From positions 1 through 33,090 of the forward strand of contig DUPE01000171.1 in the NCBI GenBank assembly GCA_012838475.1: a stretch of 33,090 nt of DNA, read 5' to 3'. Positions 24,128-32,706 of this stretch are shown here, piece after piece. Positions within the stretch are counted from its first letter, which is position 1. Each line of letters begins with the position of its first letter. The notes under the pieces were generated by a model. That model was given only the letters and a program-made list of their open reading frames with translations. It made no database searches and was not told the DNA's origin. This DNA comes from Clostridiaceae bacterium. GTDB lineage: Bacteria; Bacillota; Clostridia; Saccharofermentanales; DTU023. A program made the translations under genes and the position numbers.

Positions 24128-25195
24128 TTACCTCCCCAGCGCTTTCTTAGCCGCTTCTGCCACTTCATAAGGAGTGGGTATGATTCCACCTGCGCTGCCA
24201 ACAAAAGAAACTGGCCTGGCTCCTTTGACGGCGATGCGGACATCATCAATCATCTGTCCTGTGTTCATTTCGACGGTGACAACAGCTTTAACGCTGTCCT
24301 GGGCTGCAATTTTATACAGCGCATCATAGGGATAAGGCCAGACAGTAATCGGTCGGAAAACGCCAGCCTTGATTCCATCCTCAGCCAGAAGTCTGACTGC
24401 GGCTCGTGCCAGCCGGGCCGGTGTGCCGAAGGCGACAAAGATTACTTCGGCGTCTTCGGTATCATTGGTTTCATAGCGCTGCTCACTCTCTGTGACGCGG
24501 GCGTATTTTTCTTCCAGGCGTATATTATGCTGATTACAGGCATCAGGATCGATGAAGAGGGAGTTAATTATATTTGGAAGACGCTTATTTTTGGTTCCGG
24601 TTGTAGCCCAGGGCTTCTCGGGCAAGTCTTCCGGTGCAATCGCAGGCCTTTTCCACTCTACCGGTTCCATCATCTGTCCAATCATACCGTCGAGGAGCAT
24701 CATAACGGGCATGCGGTATTTATCTGCCAGGTCGAAAGCCTCCTGCATAAGGTCTACTACTTCCTGAATATTTGCCGGTGCGAACACAATCAAGCGATAG
24801 TCACCGTGACCGCCGCCGCGGGTGGCTTGGAAATAGTCACCCTGCGCAGGCTGAATCGTTCCCAGGCCTGGGCCTCCGCGCATGACATTGACTATCACGC
24901 CGGGGAGCTCCGCCCCGCACATATAAGAGATACCCTCTTGTTTTAGGCTGACTCCCGGTGAAGAAGACGACGTCATTACTCTGGCACCCGCTCCTGTGGC
25001 TCCATATACCATATTAATGGCAGCAACTTCAGACTCGGACTGCAGGAATACGCCTCCTGCTTTCGGCATATGCAGTGACATATACTCAGGTATTTCGCTT
25101 TGCGGGGTGATTGGATAACCAAAATAACAGCGACATCCGGCCCTGATAGCAGCTTCGGCTATTGCTTCATTGCCTTTCCATAATTCTTTGCTCAT
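24128..25195 (-). CDS. vorB: 2-oxoacid:ferredoxin oxidoreductase alpha subunit (VorB-like)
   Basis: A 355-residue alpha subunit starting with GNEAIAEAAIRAGCRCYFGYPITPQSEIPEYM in family-typical order. It also has SESEVAAINMVYGA, SSSSPGVSLKQEGISY and GGPGLGTIQPAQGDY. This set matches proteins annotated as 3-methyl-2-oxobutanoate dehydrogenase subunit VorB, which points to branched-chain 2-oxoacids. The related 2-oxoglutarate enzymes (KorA) are similar, so substrate is not proved by sequence. The neighbouring ilvE, and butyrate kinase a little further upstream, favour branched-chain substrates. It lies 13 bases after the ferredoxin gene. Confidence 0.88.
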   Translation of the reverse strand: MSKELWKGNEAIAEAAIRAGCRCYFGYPITPQSEIPEYMSLHMPKAGGVFLQSESEVAAINMVYGATGAGARVMTSSSSPGVSLKQEGISYMCGAELPGVIVNVMRGGPGLGTIQPAQGDYFQATRGGGHGDYRLIVFAPANIQEVVDLMQEAFDLADKYRMPVMMLLDGMIGQMMEPVEWKRPAIAPEDLPEKPWATTGTKNKRLPNIINSLFIDPDACNQHNIRLEEKYARVTESEQRYETNDTEDAEVIFVAFGTPARLARAAVRLLAEDGIKAGVFRPITVWPYPYDALYKIAAQDSVKAVVTVEMNTGQMIDDVRIAVKGARPVSFVGSAGGIIPTPYEVAEAAKKALGR

Positions 25196-25208
25196 CTAAA
25201 ATGTTCTC

Positions 25209-25421
25209 CTATTCACGTTCCACGGTAATTACGGAATCGGGGCACATACGTGCGCAGTGGGCGCAGCCGGTGCATTTTTCCATTTCGTCTATCCTGACGG
25301 GGTGGTATCCCTTCCTATTCGTGTAATCCCTGTCTAAGTAAATAATCCGAGGTGGGCAGACATAGACACAAAGTTCGCAGCCTTTGCACAAATCCTCTCT
25401 GAATCTTACATATCCAGCCAT
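25209..25421 (-). CDS. Two-cluster ferredoxin, delta subunit of VOR
   Basis: A 70-residue ferredoxin with two [4Fe-4S] motifs: CKGCELCVYVCPP and CTGCAHCARMCPD. It is the delta subunit that passes electrons between the catalytic core and free ferredoxin. The start at 25421 (MAGYVRFREDLCKGC) is chosen because it follows GAAGGAGG and gives the usual length; a longer frame begins at 25457. It overlaps the end of the upstream ATPase gene by 16 bases, so the ATPase and the VOR subunits form one operon. Confidence 0.9.
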   Translation of the reverse strand: MAGYVRFREDLCKGCELCVYVCPPRIIYLDRDYTNRKGYHPVRIDEMEKCTGCAHCARMCPDSVITVERE

Positions 25422-26119
25422 GTGAATTGTCCTCCTTCTTCTTCGCTCAGTTCCCAAGGTTTGATCATATATATATCAAGGGGAAAAAATGAGCCCTTAA
25501 GTTTTCCTTCTAATTCTTTTTGGAATTTTCGCTCGCCTGTGGTGCAGATGAGCGGGAGTCCCAGTTTTTTAGCTGTCTCAGCAGCAAAAGCATCTCCCTT
25601 CACTATATCTTCAATTCCAGTCTCACGTCCAAGATGAGTGTTATTAACAATGCCGGTAATTTTTTGCTGACTCATCATTTGCGTGAGTTCAAAATAGTGT
25701 ACTACATTTTCAAGCGTAGAAGTCTCCGGACGATTATGATTTATTACAAACCAAAAATCAAAATCCGTCTCCTCCAGTTGTGGCCTGTAATATCCAAGTA
25801 TCCGGGCCCCGGCGGGATCTCCGCCCAAATCTATTACGCTCTGCTGATCTTTATTCATGAAGACTGACATGATAGAACCCGGCAGTGAGGGAATATCAGC
25901 TTGCCCTTCATTGGATGTCACATGTACTGTGATACCTGCCTTCTCCATTTCGCGCCTGCGTTCAAAGGAACGAAAGTAGGGGTTAATAATATCCAAATCG
26001 ACGAGTGAGACATCTCTGCCATCTCGCGCCATGGCAAAGACCAGATTCACGGCAAACTCCGTTTTGCCTGTCCCATAATGGCCGGAGATGATGGTTACTT
26101 GCTTATCAGGTAAGATCAA
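25406..26119 (-). CDS. P-loop ATPase (MinD/CobQ-like) linked to the VOR operon
   Basis: A 237-residue cytoplasmic ATPase. The Walker A motif is GHYGTGKTE near residue 13. DLDIINPYFRS follows in the switch region and VIDLGGDPAGAR is the Walker B-like segment, typical of SIMIBI (MinD/CobQ) proteins. The start is TTG at 26119 with AGGAG in front. It is the first gene of the VOR operon and overlaps the ferredoxin gene. Its role is not known; assembly of the iron-sulphur enzyme or coupling of ATP to the redox step are possibilities. I do not recognise a characterised homologue. Confidence 0.8.
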   Translation of the reverse strand: MILPDKQVTIISGHYGTGKTEFAVNLVFAMARDGRDVSLVDLDIINPYFRSFERRREMEKAGITVHVTSNEGQADIPSLPGSIMSVFMNKDQQSVIDLGGDPAGARILGYYRPQLEETDFDFWFVINHNRPETSTLENVVHYFELTQMMSQQKITGIVNNTHLGRETGIEDIVKGDAFAAETAKKLGLPLICTTGERKFQKELEGKLKGSFFPLDIYMIKPWELSEEEGGQFTWLDM

Positions 26120-26189
26120 TTATATTCTCCTGTCAATAATATTTTGTAATTGCGGTTATTAAGGAGCTTTCTCTTAATTTTAACGCTCA

Positions 26190-26299
26190 GTTGCAGTCAA
26201 TAATGTTTCACAAGTATCCGGGCCTGCATAAGAGCCTCCCGTTGCAGTCGATCTCTTTGATAGTATTCCATAAGTATCTGCAGTCCGCGGCGGCCTCTC
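26190..26299. repeat. Degenerate direct repeat upstream of the VOR operon
   Basis: GTTGCAGTC occurs at 26190-26198 and 26241-26249. Each copy is followed by a TTCNANAAGTATC-like string (AAGTATC at 26212 and 26272) and then by GCCTC. The copies are about 50-60 bases and only partly conserved. The 250-base gap 26120-26369 holds no gene. Confidence 0.35.
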
Positions 26300-26333
26300 T
26301 ATCTCAATTCAAGTAAATCGCCGATACCACGAT

Positions 26334-26363
26334 AAAAGCGAGACTTTCGGGACGGGGCTTTTT
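26334..26363 (-). terminator. Possible terminator of the butyrate kinase gene
   Basis: AAAAGC and GCTTTT pair across an 18-base loop just after the kinase stop. On the minus strand the structure ends in GCTTTTAT. The stem is only 6 bp, so support is modest. Confidence 0.35.
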
Positions 26364-26369
26364 AACGCA

Positions 26370-27446
26370 TCAAGCCTCCTTGCTATATTTCAGGATCGGT
26401 TTTTTCTCGCCCAGAGCTTCGTCAACAGCTTGAGCCAAAGCCTTTAGTTCGTCCTCACCGGGGAAAACTCTGACAGGAGCGATGAATAATACACGCTCAA
26501 TAATCCACTCTACCAGATAGGTGTCATAAGCCAGTCCCCCTGTCAGCAAGATGGCATCCACCTCTCCCTTGAGTACGGTTGCGGCACTGCCGATTTCTTT
26601 GGCAATTTGATAAGCCATAGCATCAAGTATGAAACGAGCTTCTTCATCACCTGACTCAATACGCCGATCTACTTCTCTTGCATCATTTGTGCCTAGATAA
26701 GCCAGCAGTCCACCTTTGCCTACAAAGGAAGTCTTTACATCAATGGCGTCAGCAAAGTTACCTGAGAAACAAGCTTCGATCACTGAGATGACCGGCAGTC
26801 CGCCGGTGCGCTCAGGCGAGAAGGGTCCCTCTCCGTTAAAGGCATTGTTTACATCTATGACCTCGCCTTTCTCATGGACCCCTATAGATATGCCTCCGCC
26901 CATATGCACAATTATCAGATTGTATTCTTCATATTTTCCGCCTTGCCCATAGGCGAATTTGCGGCCCACAGCTTTGTGGTTTAGGGCATGGAAGATCGAT
27001 CTGCGCTCAAATTCCGGCCAGCCGCTGATGCGCGCCAGGGGTTGCAGTTCATCGACAATAACAGGGTCAGCAATATAGGATTTGAGACCGTAAGGCTTGG
27101 CAATAGAGTCCGCCAGCAAGGCTCCCAGATTACAGGAGTGCCAGCCATACCTGCTGGTATTAAGGTCATCGATCATATCTTGATTAACTTCATAAACACC
27201 TCCTTTAAGGGGGTGAAGAAGCCCGCCACGTGCAACAATAGCATCCATCGATCCAAGATCAATGCTCTCGTTTCTTAGGAGATCAAGAATCATTTTTTCC
27301 CGGGCAGCCAGTTGGTCGGGGCCAAAGATCGGCCCTCCCATTTCAGTTGCATGTTCGATTTTGCGAGTCATGGTGAACTCGCCGGATATATACACTCCGA
27401 TTTTTGTTGAAGTAGAACCCGGATTAATAATCAAAAACCTGGACAT
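26370..27446 (-). CDS. buk: Butyrate kinase (branched-chain fatty acid kinase)
   Basis: A 358-residue acetokinase-family enzyme with the phosphate loop NPGSTSTKIGVY at the N-terminus. ARGGLLHPLKGGVYEVN, HMGGGISIGVHEKG, NAFNGEGPFSPERTGGLP and LTGGLAYD are Buk motifs. It makes ATP from butyryl phosphate or branched acyl phosphates, or the reverse. No phosphotransbutyrylase (ptb) gene is next to it, which is unusual, so the acyl phosphate must come from a gene elsewhere. It lies 250 bases upstream of the VOR operon on the same strand, with a possible terminator between. ATG at 27446 follows GAAGG. Confidence 0.92.
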   Translation of the reverse strand: MSRFLIINPGSTSTKIGVYISGEFTMTRKIEHATEMGGPIFGPDQLAAREKMILDLLRNESIDLGSMDAIVARGGLLHPLKGGVYEVNQDMIDDLNTSRYGWHSCNLGALLADSIAKPYGLKSYIADPVIVDELQPLARISGWPEFERRSIFHALNHKAVGRKFAYGQGGKYEEYNLIIVHMGGGISIGVHEKGEVIDVNNAFNGEGPFSPERTGGLPVISVIEACFSGNFADAIDVKTSFVGKGGLLAYLGTNDAREVDRRIESGDEEARFILDAMAYQIAKEIGSAATVLKGEVDAILLTGGLAYDTYLVEWIIERVLFIAPVRVFPGEDELKALAQAVDEALGEKKPILKYSKEA

Positions 27447-27800
27447 AATTGACCTTCTTTCATCATTGATTCTGCTGTTGCCTCTATGAAGAATACATCA
27501 TCCAGGGCAAAAATTCTTCCGATCGGTTCAGCAAATTATTCTGCCTTCTCTGATCAGATTTGCTGTCACTCTGTTAGCGTTATTATCGTCGCCTTCATCA
27601 ATCAAAAAAGGATATGCCGTCAATACCTTAAGCGGTTAACATCCCCGACTTCTTAGGCTCGCTTCAGTAGTCGGAAAACCCGCTGTCTGTCTGACTATAT
27701 ATGAAGTCTACACCAAGAACAGCTGATCTTGCATCTATTGATACTGTTCTTTCACGCTCTGATGGTATTTCTTTGTCCGCAGCTGTTAGAATGTTTAGCG

Positions 27801-29729
27801 ATGAGCATCCTTACGTTGGAAAACATTCATAAGACATATTTCGGCAAGAGGGTTCTGGACGGCCTGTCCCTGAGCCTGGATTTTGGTGACCGACTGGTCT
27901 TGACAGGAGCGAATGGCACGGGCAAAAGTACACTGCTCAAGATCATAAGCGGGCAGGAGGAACCGGATACTGATATTGGACTCTTGAATCTGGCTTCAGG
28001 CACAGTTATCGGGTATTTGCCCCAGCAGCTTTCCAGTGAGCCTGACCCCGCTAAGACCTGCCTCTCTCATCAGAGATATGATGATTTGATGCTGCAGATG
28101 CGAAGTCTCGAAGAAGATATGGCGGAGCACCCTGAGCAGTTTGCTGAGCTTTCCACGGCATACGATCAGACGATTCGCAGCTTCGAGGCTCTGGGCGGGT
28201 ACGGATTTCAAGCGGATCTTTTGGCAGCGTTATATGGACTGGGCCTATCCGATCAGATTCTTCGCCGTCCGCTGAACACTCTGTCCGGAGGTGAGCGCAT
28301 GCGCTCAGCATTGGCCCATATCATTGTCAGCAGACCTGATTTGCTGCTCCTGGATGAGCCGACTAATCATTTGGATATCGACGGCATAGAGTGGCTGGAA
28401 GAATGGCTGAGCTCTTTTTCCGGCACAGTCATCGTAATTTCTCATGACAGAAGCTTCATGGATAATATTGCTACGCATACTGCTCTGTTGTCACAGGGTA
28501 AAATGACAGTTCGCGCAGGCAATTATTCAGAATTTAAAGAAACTGAAGCAATGATACACTTCTCCCGCGAACGAGAGCTGAAGAAACTGCAGGAAACACT
28601 GAAGCACGAACAGAAGGTAACCCAGACCATGTTTTCGCATCGCAAAATGAACCAGTATCACAGCAGGGAAAAAAGAGTGGCCAAACTGTCACGACAGATA
28701 AATGAAGTTGAGAAAAATCTGGTATCAGAACAGACACGGGTCAAGTTCTCTTTCCAGTCTGATCCGGAACGCAAAACGCGTTCCGGCTGCCTGATTCAGG
28801 CTGAAGATATTAGCCTTTCCTATGATGACAATACTCTATTCAGTGGTTTTAGTTCCAGCATATTTCCTCAGGATAGAATCATGATCACCGGACCTAACGG
28901 CTGTGGCAAAACTTCGCTGCTGAATATTATGGTGGGCAGCCTTAGACCTTCATCCGGTCGAGTAGAGATTAATTCAAGGGCGAAAATCGGTTATATGGGA
29001 CAGCTCTTACAGTTTAATTCAGAGGTCAACACCTTACTGACGGAAGTAAGGCAAGCAGATCCCGGCTTAACTGAAGGGCAGGGCCGAGATCTGCTTGCCG
29101 GTTATGGGTTCCGAGAAATAGACGTCTTCAAAAGAATACAAGTTTTAAGCGGCGGTGAGAGAGCCAGACTATACCTATGCAAGCTGCTTTTGCAGAAACC
29201 GGATCTTCTCTTGCTGGATGAGCCAACCAATCATCTGGATATTGCCTCCAGAGAAATCCTGGAGCAGGCATTATTGGACTATGACGGCGCGCTCTTGTCA
29301 GTAAGTCATGATCGCTATTTCATCGACAAGACAGCCAGGAAGATCTGGGGATTTATCGGCGTGCAGGTACAAGAATACAATTCTTACCAGAGCTGGCGCG
29401 GAATGGTGAGAGCCGGCAAAGCCAATATCTCCGTACCTACCCAGTCTGAGCAGAGTGAAATTGCTGAAAAGGAAAATAATTCAGGCAGGAAGAATACTGA
29501 TACCAAACAAATCGCAGCGGAAAAGAGAAAAAAAGCCGCAGAACAAAGGCAAATAATTCAGACACTGGAGGCGATAATCCACGAACAGGAGGCGGAAATC
29601 AAATCCATGGAAGCGTCTTTTGCAGAAGATACGCCTGCTGTAGTTTATGAGCAGTATGCGGATCTTATACAAGAACTGGAAGAAAACACCACCTCTTATC
29701 TCGAACTGCTGGAGAAAAAAGACAGTTAA
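27801..29729 (+). CDS. ABC-F family ATPase
   Basis: A 642-residue soluble protein with two nucleotide-binding domains and no membrane segments. The first has GANGTGKST near residue 35, LSGGERMRSALA and LLLLDEPTNHLDIDG. A charged linker helix pair follows (about 240-320). The second has GPNGCGKTS, LSGGERARLYLC and LLLLDEPTNHLDIAS. The last 100 residues are a lysine/glutamate-rich coiled coil as in Uup/YdiF types. ABC-F proteins act on ribosomes; some protect against antibiotics. ATG at 27801 (MSILTLENIHKTYFGKRVL) fits the family start. Its ribosome binding site is poor, and the 354-base gap 27447-27800 shows no other gene. Confidence 0.9.
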   Translation: MSILTLENIHKTYFGKRVLDGLSLSLDFGDRLVLTGANGTGKSTLLKIISGQEEPDTDIGLLNLASGTVIGYLPQQLSSEPDPAKTCLSHQRYDDLMLQMRSLEEDMAEHPEQFAELSTAYDQTIRSFEALGGYGFQADLLAALYGLGLSDQILRRPLNTLSGGERMRSALAHIIVSRPDLLLLDEPTNHLDIDGIEWLEEWLSSFSGTVIVISHDRSFMDNIATHTALLSQGKMTVRAGNYSEFKETEAMIHFSRERELKKLQETLKHEQKVTQTMFSHRKMNQYHSREKRVAKLSRQINEVEKNLVSEQTRVKFSFQSDPERKTRSGCLIQAEDISLSYDDNTLFSGFSSSIFPQDRIMITGPNGCGKTSLLNIMVGSLRPSSGRVEINSRAKIGYMGQLLQFNSEVNTLLTEVRQADPGLTEGQGRDLLAGYGFREIDVFKRIQVLSGGERARLYLCKLLLQKPDLLLLDEPTNHLDIASREILEQALLDYDGALLSVSHDRYFIDKTARKIWGFIGVQVQEYNSYQSWRGMVRAGKANISVPTQSEQSEIAEKENNSGRKNTDTKQIAAEKRKKAAEQRQIIQTLEAIIHEQEAEIKSMEASFAEDTPAVVYEQYADLIQELEENTTSYLELLEKKDS

Positions 29730-29737
29730 TCCCCGAA

Positions 29738-30658
29738 CTAATTGAGCTGATAATCCTGGGGTACCACTAATGGGAAAACTGCAGGAACAACCTCTATGGT
29801 AACGGGCAAAGCACCCTTTTGTTCGCCGTCCATGTCAAGCAATGTTTCTTTGTTATCCAGCTCAATGACTGTAGCCTTTGTAGACTGTTTATAATAGAAG
29901 TTTCTGTGCTCAACATGACTGCAATTTATAGTCTTAACTAGAAGGGAAGCCATCGAACTGATCGGGGCAGGACCTTCGGCTCGAATGGCGATTATGTCCA
30001 ATAAGCCGTCGTTGGGTACTGAGGCGGGGGCTATTTTGCGAAAACCGCCAACGCTGCGGGTGTTTGCTGCCATAAACAGATACATTGGTCCAGTGATTTT
30101 ATCGTTATCGGTTTCGATGCTTAGATTTAATGGTCTAAAGAGACGTGCGGGCAGATCAGTAGCTGCATTCAAGATATAAGCCAGCCGGCCGAGGACTGTT
30201 TTGCTGGTTCTGGTAGTGCGGTAAGCAACATCAGTGAGCATGCCTCCTGCACAGACATTAAAGAAGTAGTTACCGCCTGAAAAACCAAGGTCAATCATAA
30301 AAGTACGTGGCGTTAACAGCATTTGACGGATGTCCTCAGTATTAACAGGCAGATTTATTGCTGAGGCGAAGTCATTAACTGTTCCTGCCGCCACGATAGA
30401 GACAGGGGTATTATGGCCGGCCTGCATTAAGCCGTTAACAACTTCGTGGACTGTGCCGTCTCCCCCCACCGCCACGATAATGTCATAATTGCCGCCTTCC
30501 TCTTGTGTCAAGGTACTGGCGTGGCCGAGTCCTTGAGTGTAACGGAAGTCTATCTCGCTATAAGCCGCTGTATCTTTAAGGCTGCTTAGCATTGTATAGA
30601 TTTCTCTCTGGAAGTTTTCTCTGCCGGCGGCAGGATTTATGATAGCTAGCAAGCGCAT
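29738..30658 (-). CDS. YegS/BmrU-family lipid (diacylglycerol) kinase
   Basis: A 306-residue kinase with the NPAAGRE start, the nucleotide-binding VAVGGDGTVHEVVNGL near residue 63 and AAGTVNDFA near 95. The C-terminal region has IAPASVPNDGLLDI and LLDMDGEQ. This is the DAGK catalytic family, which phosphorylates diacylglycerol or related lipids at the membrane surface. It is convergent with the ABC-F gene, with only 8 bases between the stop codons. ATG at 30658 follows GAGG. Confidence 0.88.
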   Translation of the reverse strand: MRLLAIINPAAGRENFQREIYTMLSSLKDTAAYSEIDFRYTQGLGHASTLTQEEGGNYDIIVAVGGDGTVHEVVNGLMQAGHNTPVSIVAAGTVNDFASAINLPVNTEDIRQMLLTPRTFMIDLGFSGGNYFFNVCAGGMLTDVAYRTTRTSKTVLGRLAYILNAATDLPARLFRPLNLSIETDNDKITGPMYLFMAANTRSVGGFRKIAPASVPNDGLLDIIAIRAEGPAPISSMASLLVKTINCSHVEHRNFYYKQSTKATVIELDNKETLLDMDGEQKGALPVTIEVVPAVFPLVVPQDYQLN

Positions 30659-30807
30659 ACATATACCTCGTAAGTGGTCTATCAGTATCAGATTATAACA
30701 TGTCTATATATTTTCACATCAAAAATGCAGTTGATCATATAGCGGGCACGGTGTAGATATTCCTGAAGTTGTTCATTTTGCCGTCGGCATGGTTCGCAAC
30801 ATTGCTG

Positions 30808-30813
30808 TATAAT
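30808..30813 (+). promoter_or_regulatory. Likely -10 box of the aspS promoter
   Basis: A perfect TATAAT lies 63 bases before aspS. No good -35 box is present at 17 bp (CGGCAT). No T-box or other leader is seen in the 218-base gap. Confidence 0.5.
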
Positions 30814-30876
30814 AGTACGGCATAAAAATACAGGCGGCGAATAAAGTCGCCATTAATATATAGAGGTGCATGAAGT

Positions 30877-32697
30877 ATGGCGGAATTGAATCCGGGCTGG
30901 ATACGTAGTTGTCGCACTGCTGAAGTAACTAATGAAATGATCGGCAAACGACTTACTCTTATGGGCTGGTGTCACAAACAAAGAGATCTGGGCGGCTTGA
31001 TCTTCATTACACTGCGTGATCGCAGCGGCGAAGTTCAACTTGTACTGGACGAAGACAGCCCTGCAGCAATGAGAGATAAGGCGGCTTCGGTTAGAAGCGA
31101 ATTTGTGTTGGCGGTACAAGGCATTCTCAGGAAACGCAGTTCCGTTAATCCCGATATGAAAACAGGCGAAGTTGAGCTTTGGGTCGAAGACTTGAGAATT
31201 CTTTCAACTGCCAAGACTCCGCCTTTCTATATCGAGGATGATGCAGGCGCTAACGAAGCGCTACGGCTAAAGTATCGCTACCTCGATTTGAGACGTCCTG
31301 TCATGCAGGAGAATCTGATTTTACGACATCGGGTTACCAAGCTGACACGTGATTTCTTTGATGTTGAGGGTTTTTTGGAGATTGAGACTCCCTTATTGAT
31401 TAAAAGCACACCGGAGGGGGCCCGCGACTATCTGGTACCTTCGCGTGTGTTCCCCGGGCATTTCTTTGCTCTGCCGCAATCACCACAGCTCTTCAAGCAA
31501 TTATTAATGGTGGCTGGCTACGATCGCTATTTTCAGATTGCTCGTTGCTTCCGTGATGAAGATCTTCGGGCGGACCGTCAGCCTGAATTTACCCAGATCG
31601 ACTTGGAACTGGCCTTTGCCGGTCAATCTGAGATTATGGACATCAACGAGAGATTTATCTCTATGCTCTTTAAGGAGGTGCTGGGAAGAGAGCTGGCTTT
31701 GCCATTTCCCAGGCTTACCTGGCAGCAGGCTATGAGCAGGTTTGGCTCTGACAAACCTGACTTGCGCTTCGGGATGGAATTGCATGATATCTCAGATTTG
31801 GCTGCAGACAGCGATTTTAGAGTTTTTCAGGCGGCTTTAAGTGCAGGAGGATCTGTCCGGGCAATTACGGTGCCTCATGGAGCAGATATATCGCGCAAAG
31901 AGATAGATAGTCTGGCAGAGTACGTCAAAACCTACCGTGCCCAGGGTTTGGCCTGGCTCGTGCCTTCAGATCTGCCACGGGGTTCAATACTCAAATTTGT
32001 CGATGCCGACTTGATAAAGAAGCTTGCCGAGCGCTGCGACGCCAGCACTGAAGACCTGATTCTCATCATAGCTGACAGTTCTGATGACATTGTTCTTACT
32101 TCTCTGGGTGAGCTGCGCCTGGAGACTGCCAGAAGATTTGGGCTAATACCTGAGGGCAAATGGGAGGCTCTTTGGGTGACTGAGTTCCCTCTCTTTGAAT
32201 ATGATGAAGAAGAGAAAAGACTGGTGGCCAAGCATCATCCCTTCACCGCGCCAATGCTGGAAGATATGGGCCTTTTAGACACTGCGCCGGAGCAGGTTAG
32301 AGCTCAGGCTTATGATATCGTTGTCAACGGTGTGGAGCTTGGCGGCGGCAGCATTCGTATCCACGATCAGGATATGCAAAATAAGATGTTCTCGCTCTTG
32401 GGGCTTGGTCCGGAGCTGGTTGAGGAGAGATTCGGCTTCTTGCTCGAAGCCTTCCAATACGGCGTTCCGCCTCATGGAGGAATTGCCTATGGTCTGGATC
32501 GTCTGATGATGCTGTTGGCGGGAGAGTCCAGCATCAGGGAAGTGATCGCCTTCCCGAAAGTGCAAAATTCTTCTTGTCTGATGACAGGAGCTCCGGGGAT
32601 AGTGGATAACGATCAATTGATGGAGCTCAGCTTATTTGTACAGCACAAAAAGGACGAAACGACAACGCCTGATGATATTGATGAAGATCGGGAGTAG
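30877..32697 (+). CDS. aspS: Aspartate--tRNA ligase
   Basis: A 606-residue class II synthetase of the bacterial type. The N-terminal anticodon-binding OB fold contains WCHKQRDLGGLIFITLRDR. Class II motif 2 is FRDEDLRADRQPEFTQID near residue 220. A GAD insertion lies about 300-400, and the C-terminus has motif 3 GIAYGLDRLMMLL. In bacterial AspRS the residue after RRD is often His in non-discriminating enzymes; here it is Leu, which favours a tRNA-Asp-specific enzyme, though that is only a hint. ATG at 30877 follows GAGGTG. The signal peptidase gene follows after 9 bases. Confidence 0.95.
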   Translation: MAELNPGWIRSCRTAEVTNEMIGKRLTLMGWCHKQRDLGGLIFITLRDRSGEVQLVLDEDSPAAMRDKAASVRSEFVLAVQGILRKRSSVNPDMKTGEVELWVEDLRILSTAKTPPFYIEDDAGANEALRLKYRYLDLRRPVMQENLILRHRVTKLTRDFFDVEGFLEIETPLLIKSTPEGARDYLVPSRVFPGHFFALPQSPQLFKQLLMVAGYDRYFQIARCFRDEDLRADRQPEFTQIDLELAFAGQSEIMDINERFISMLFKEVLGRELALPFPRLTWQQAMSRFGSDKPDLRFGMELHDISDLAADSDFRVFQAALSAGGSVRAITVPHGADISRKEIDSLAEYVKTYRAQGLAWLVPSDLPRGSILKFVDADLIKKLAERCDASTEDLILIIADSSDDIVLTSLGELRLETARRFGLIPEGKWEALWVTEFPLFEYDEEEKRLVAKHHPFTAPMLEDMGLLDTAPEQVRAQAYDIVVNGVELGGGSIRIHDQDMQNKMFSLLGLGPELVEERFGFLLEAFQYGVPPHGGIAYGLDRLMMLLAGESSIREVIAFPKVQNSSCLMTGAPGIVDNDQLMELSLFVQHKKDETTTPDDIDEDRE

Positions 32698-32706
32698 GGT
32701 ATAGCA

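Noticed and set aside
24041-24946. A 301-codon plus-strand frame opposite vorB
   Set aside because: It is a shadow of the conserved VOR alpha and beta genes and resembles no known protein.
22830-25421. Calling the oxidoreductase a pyruvate or 2-oxoglutarate enzyme
   Set aside because: The alpha subunit motifs match VorB-type proteins best and ilvE is adjacent, although KOR cannot be fully excluded.
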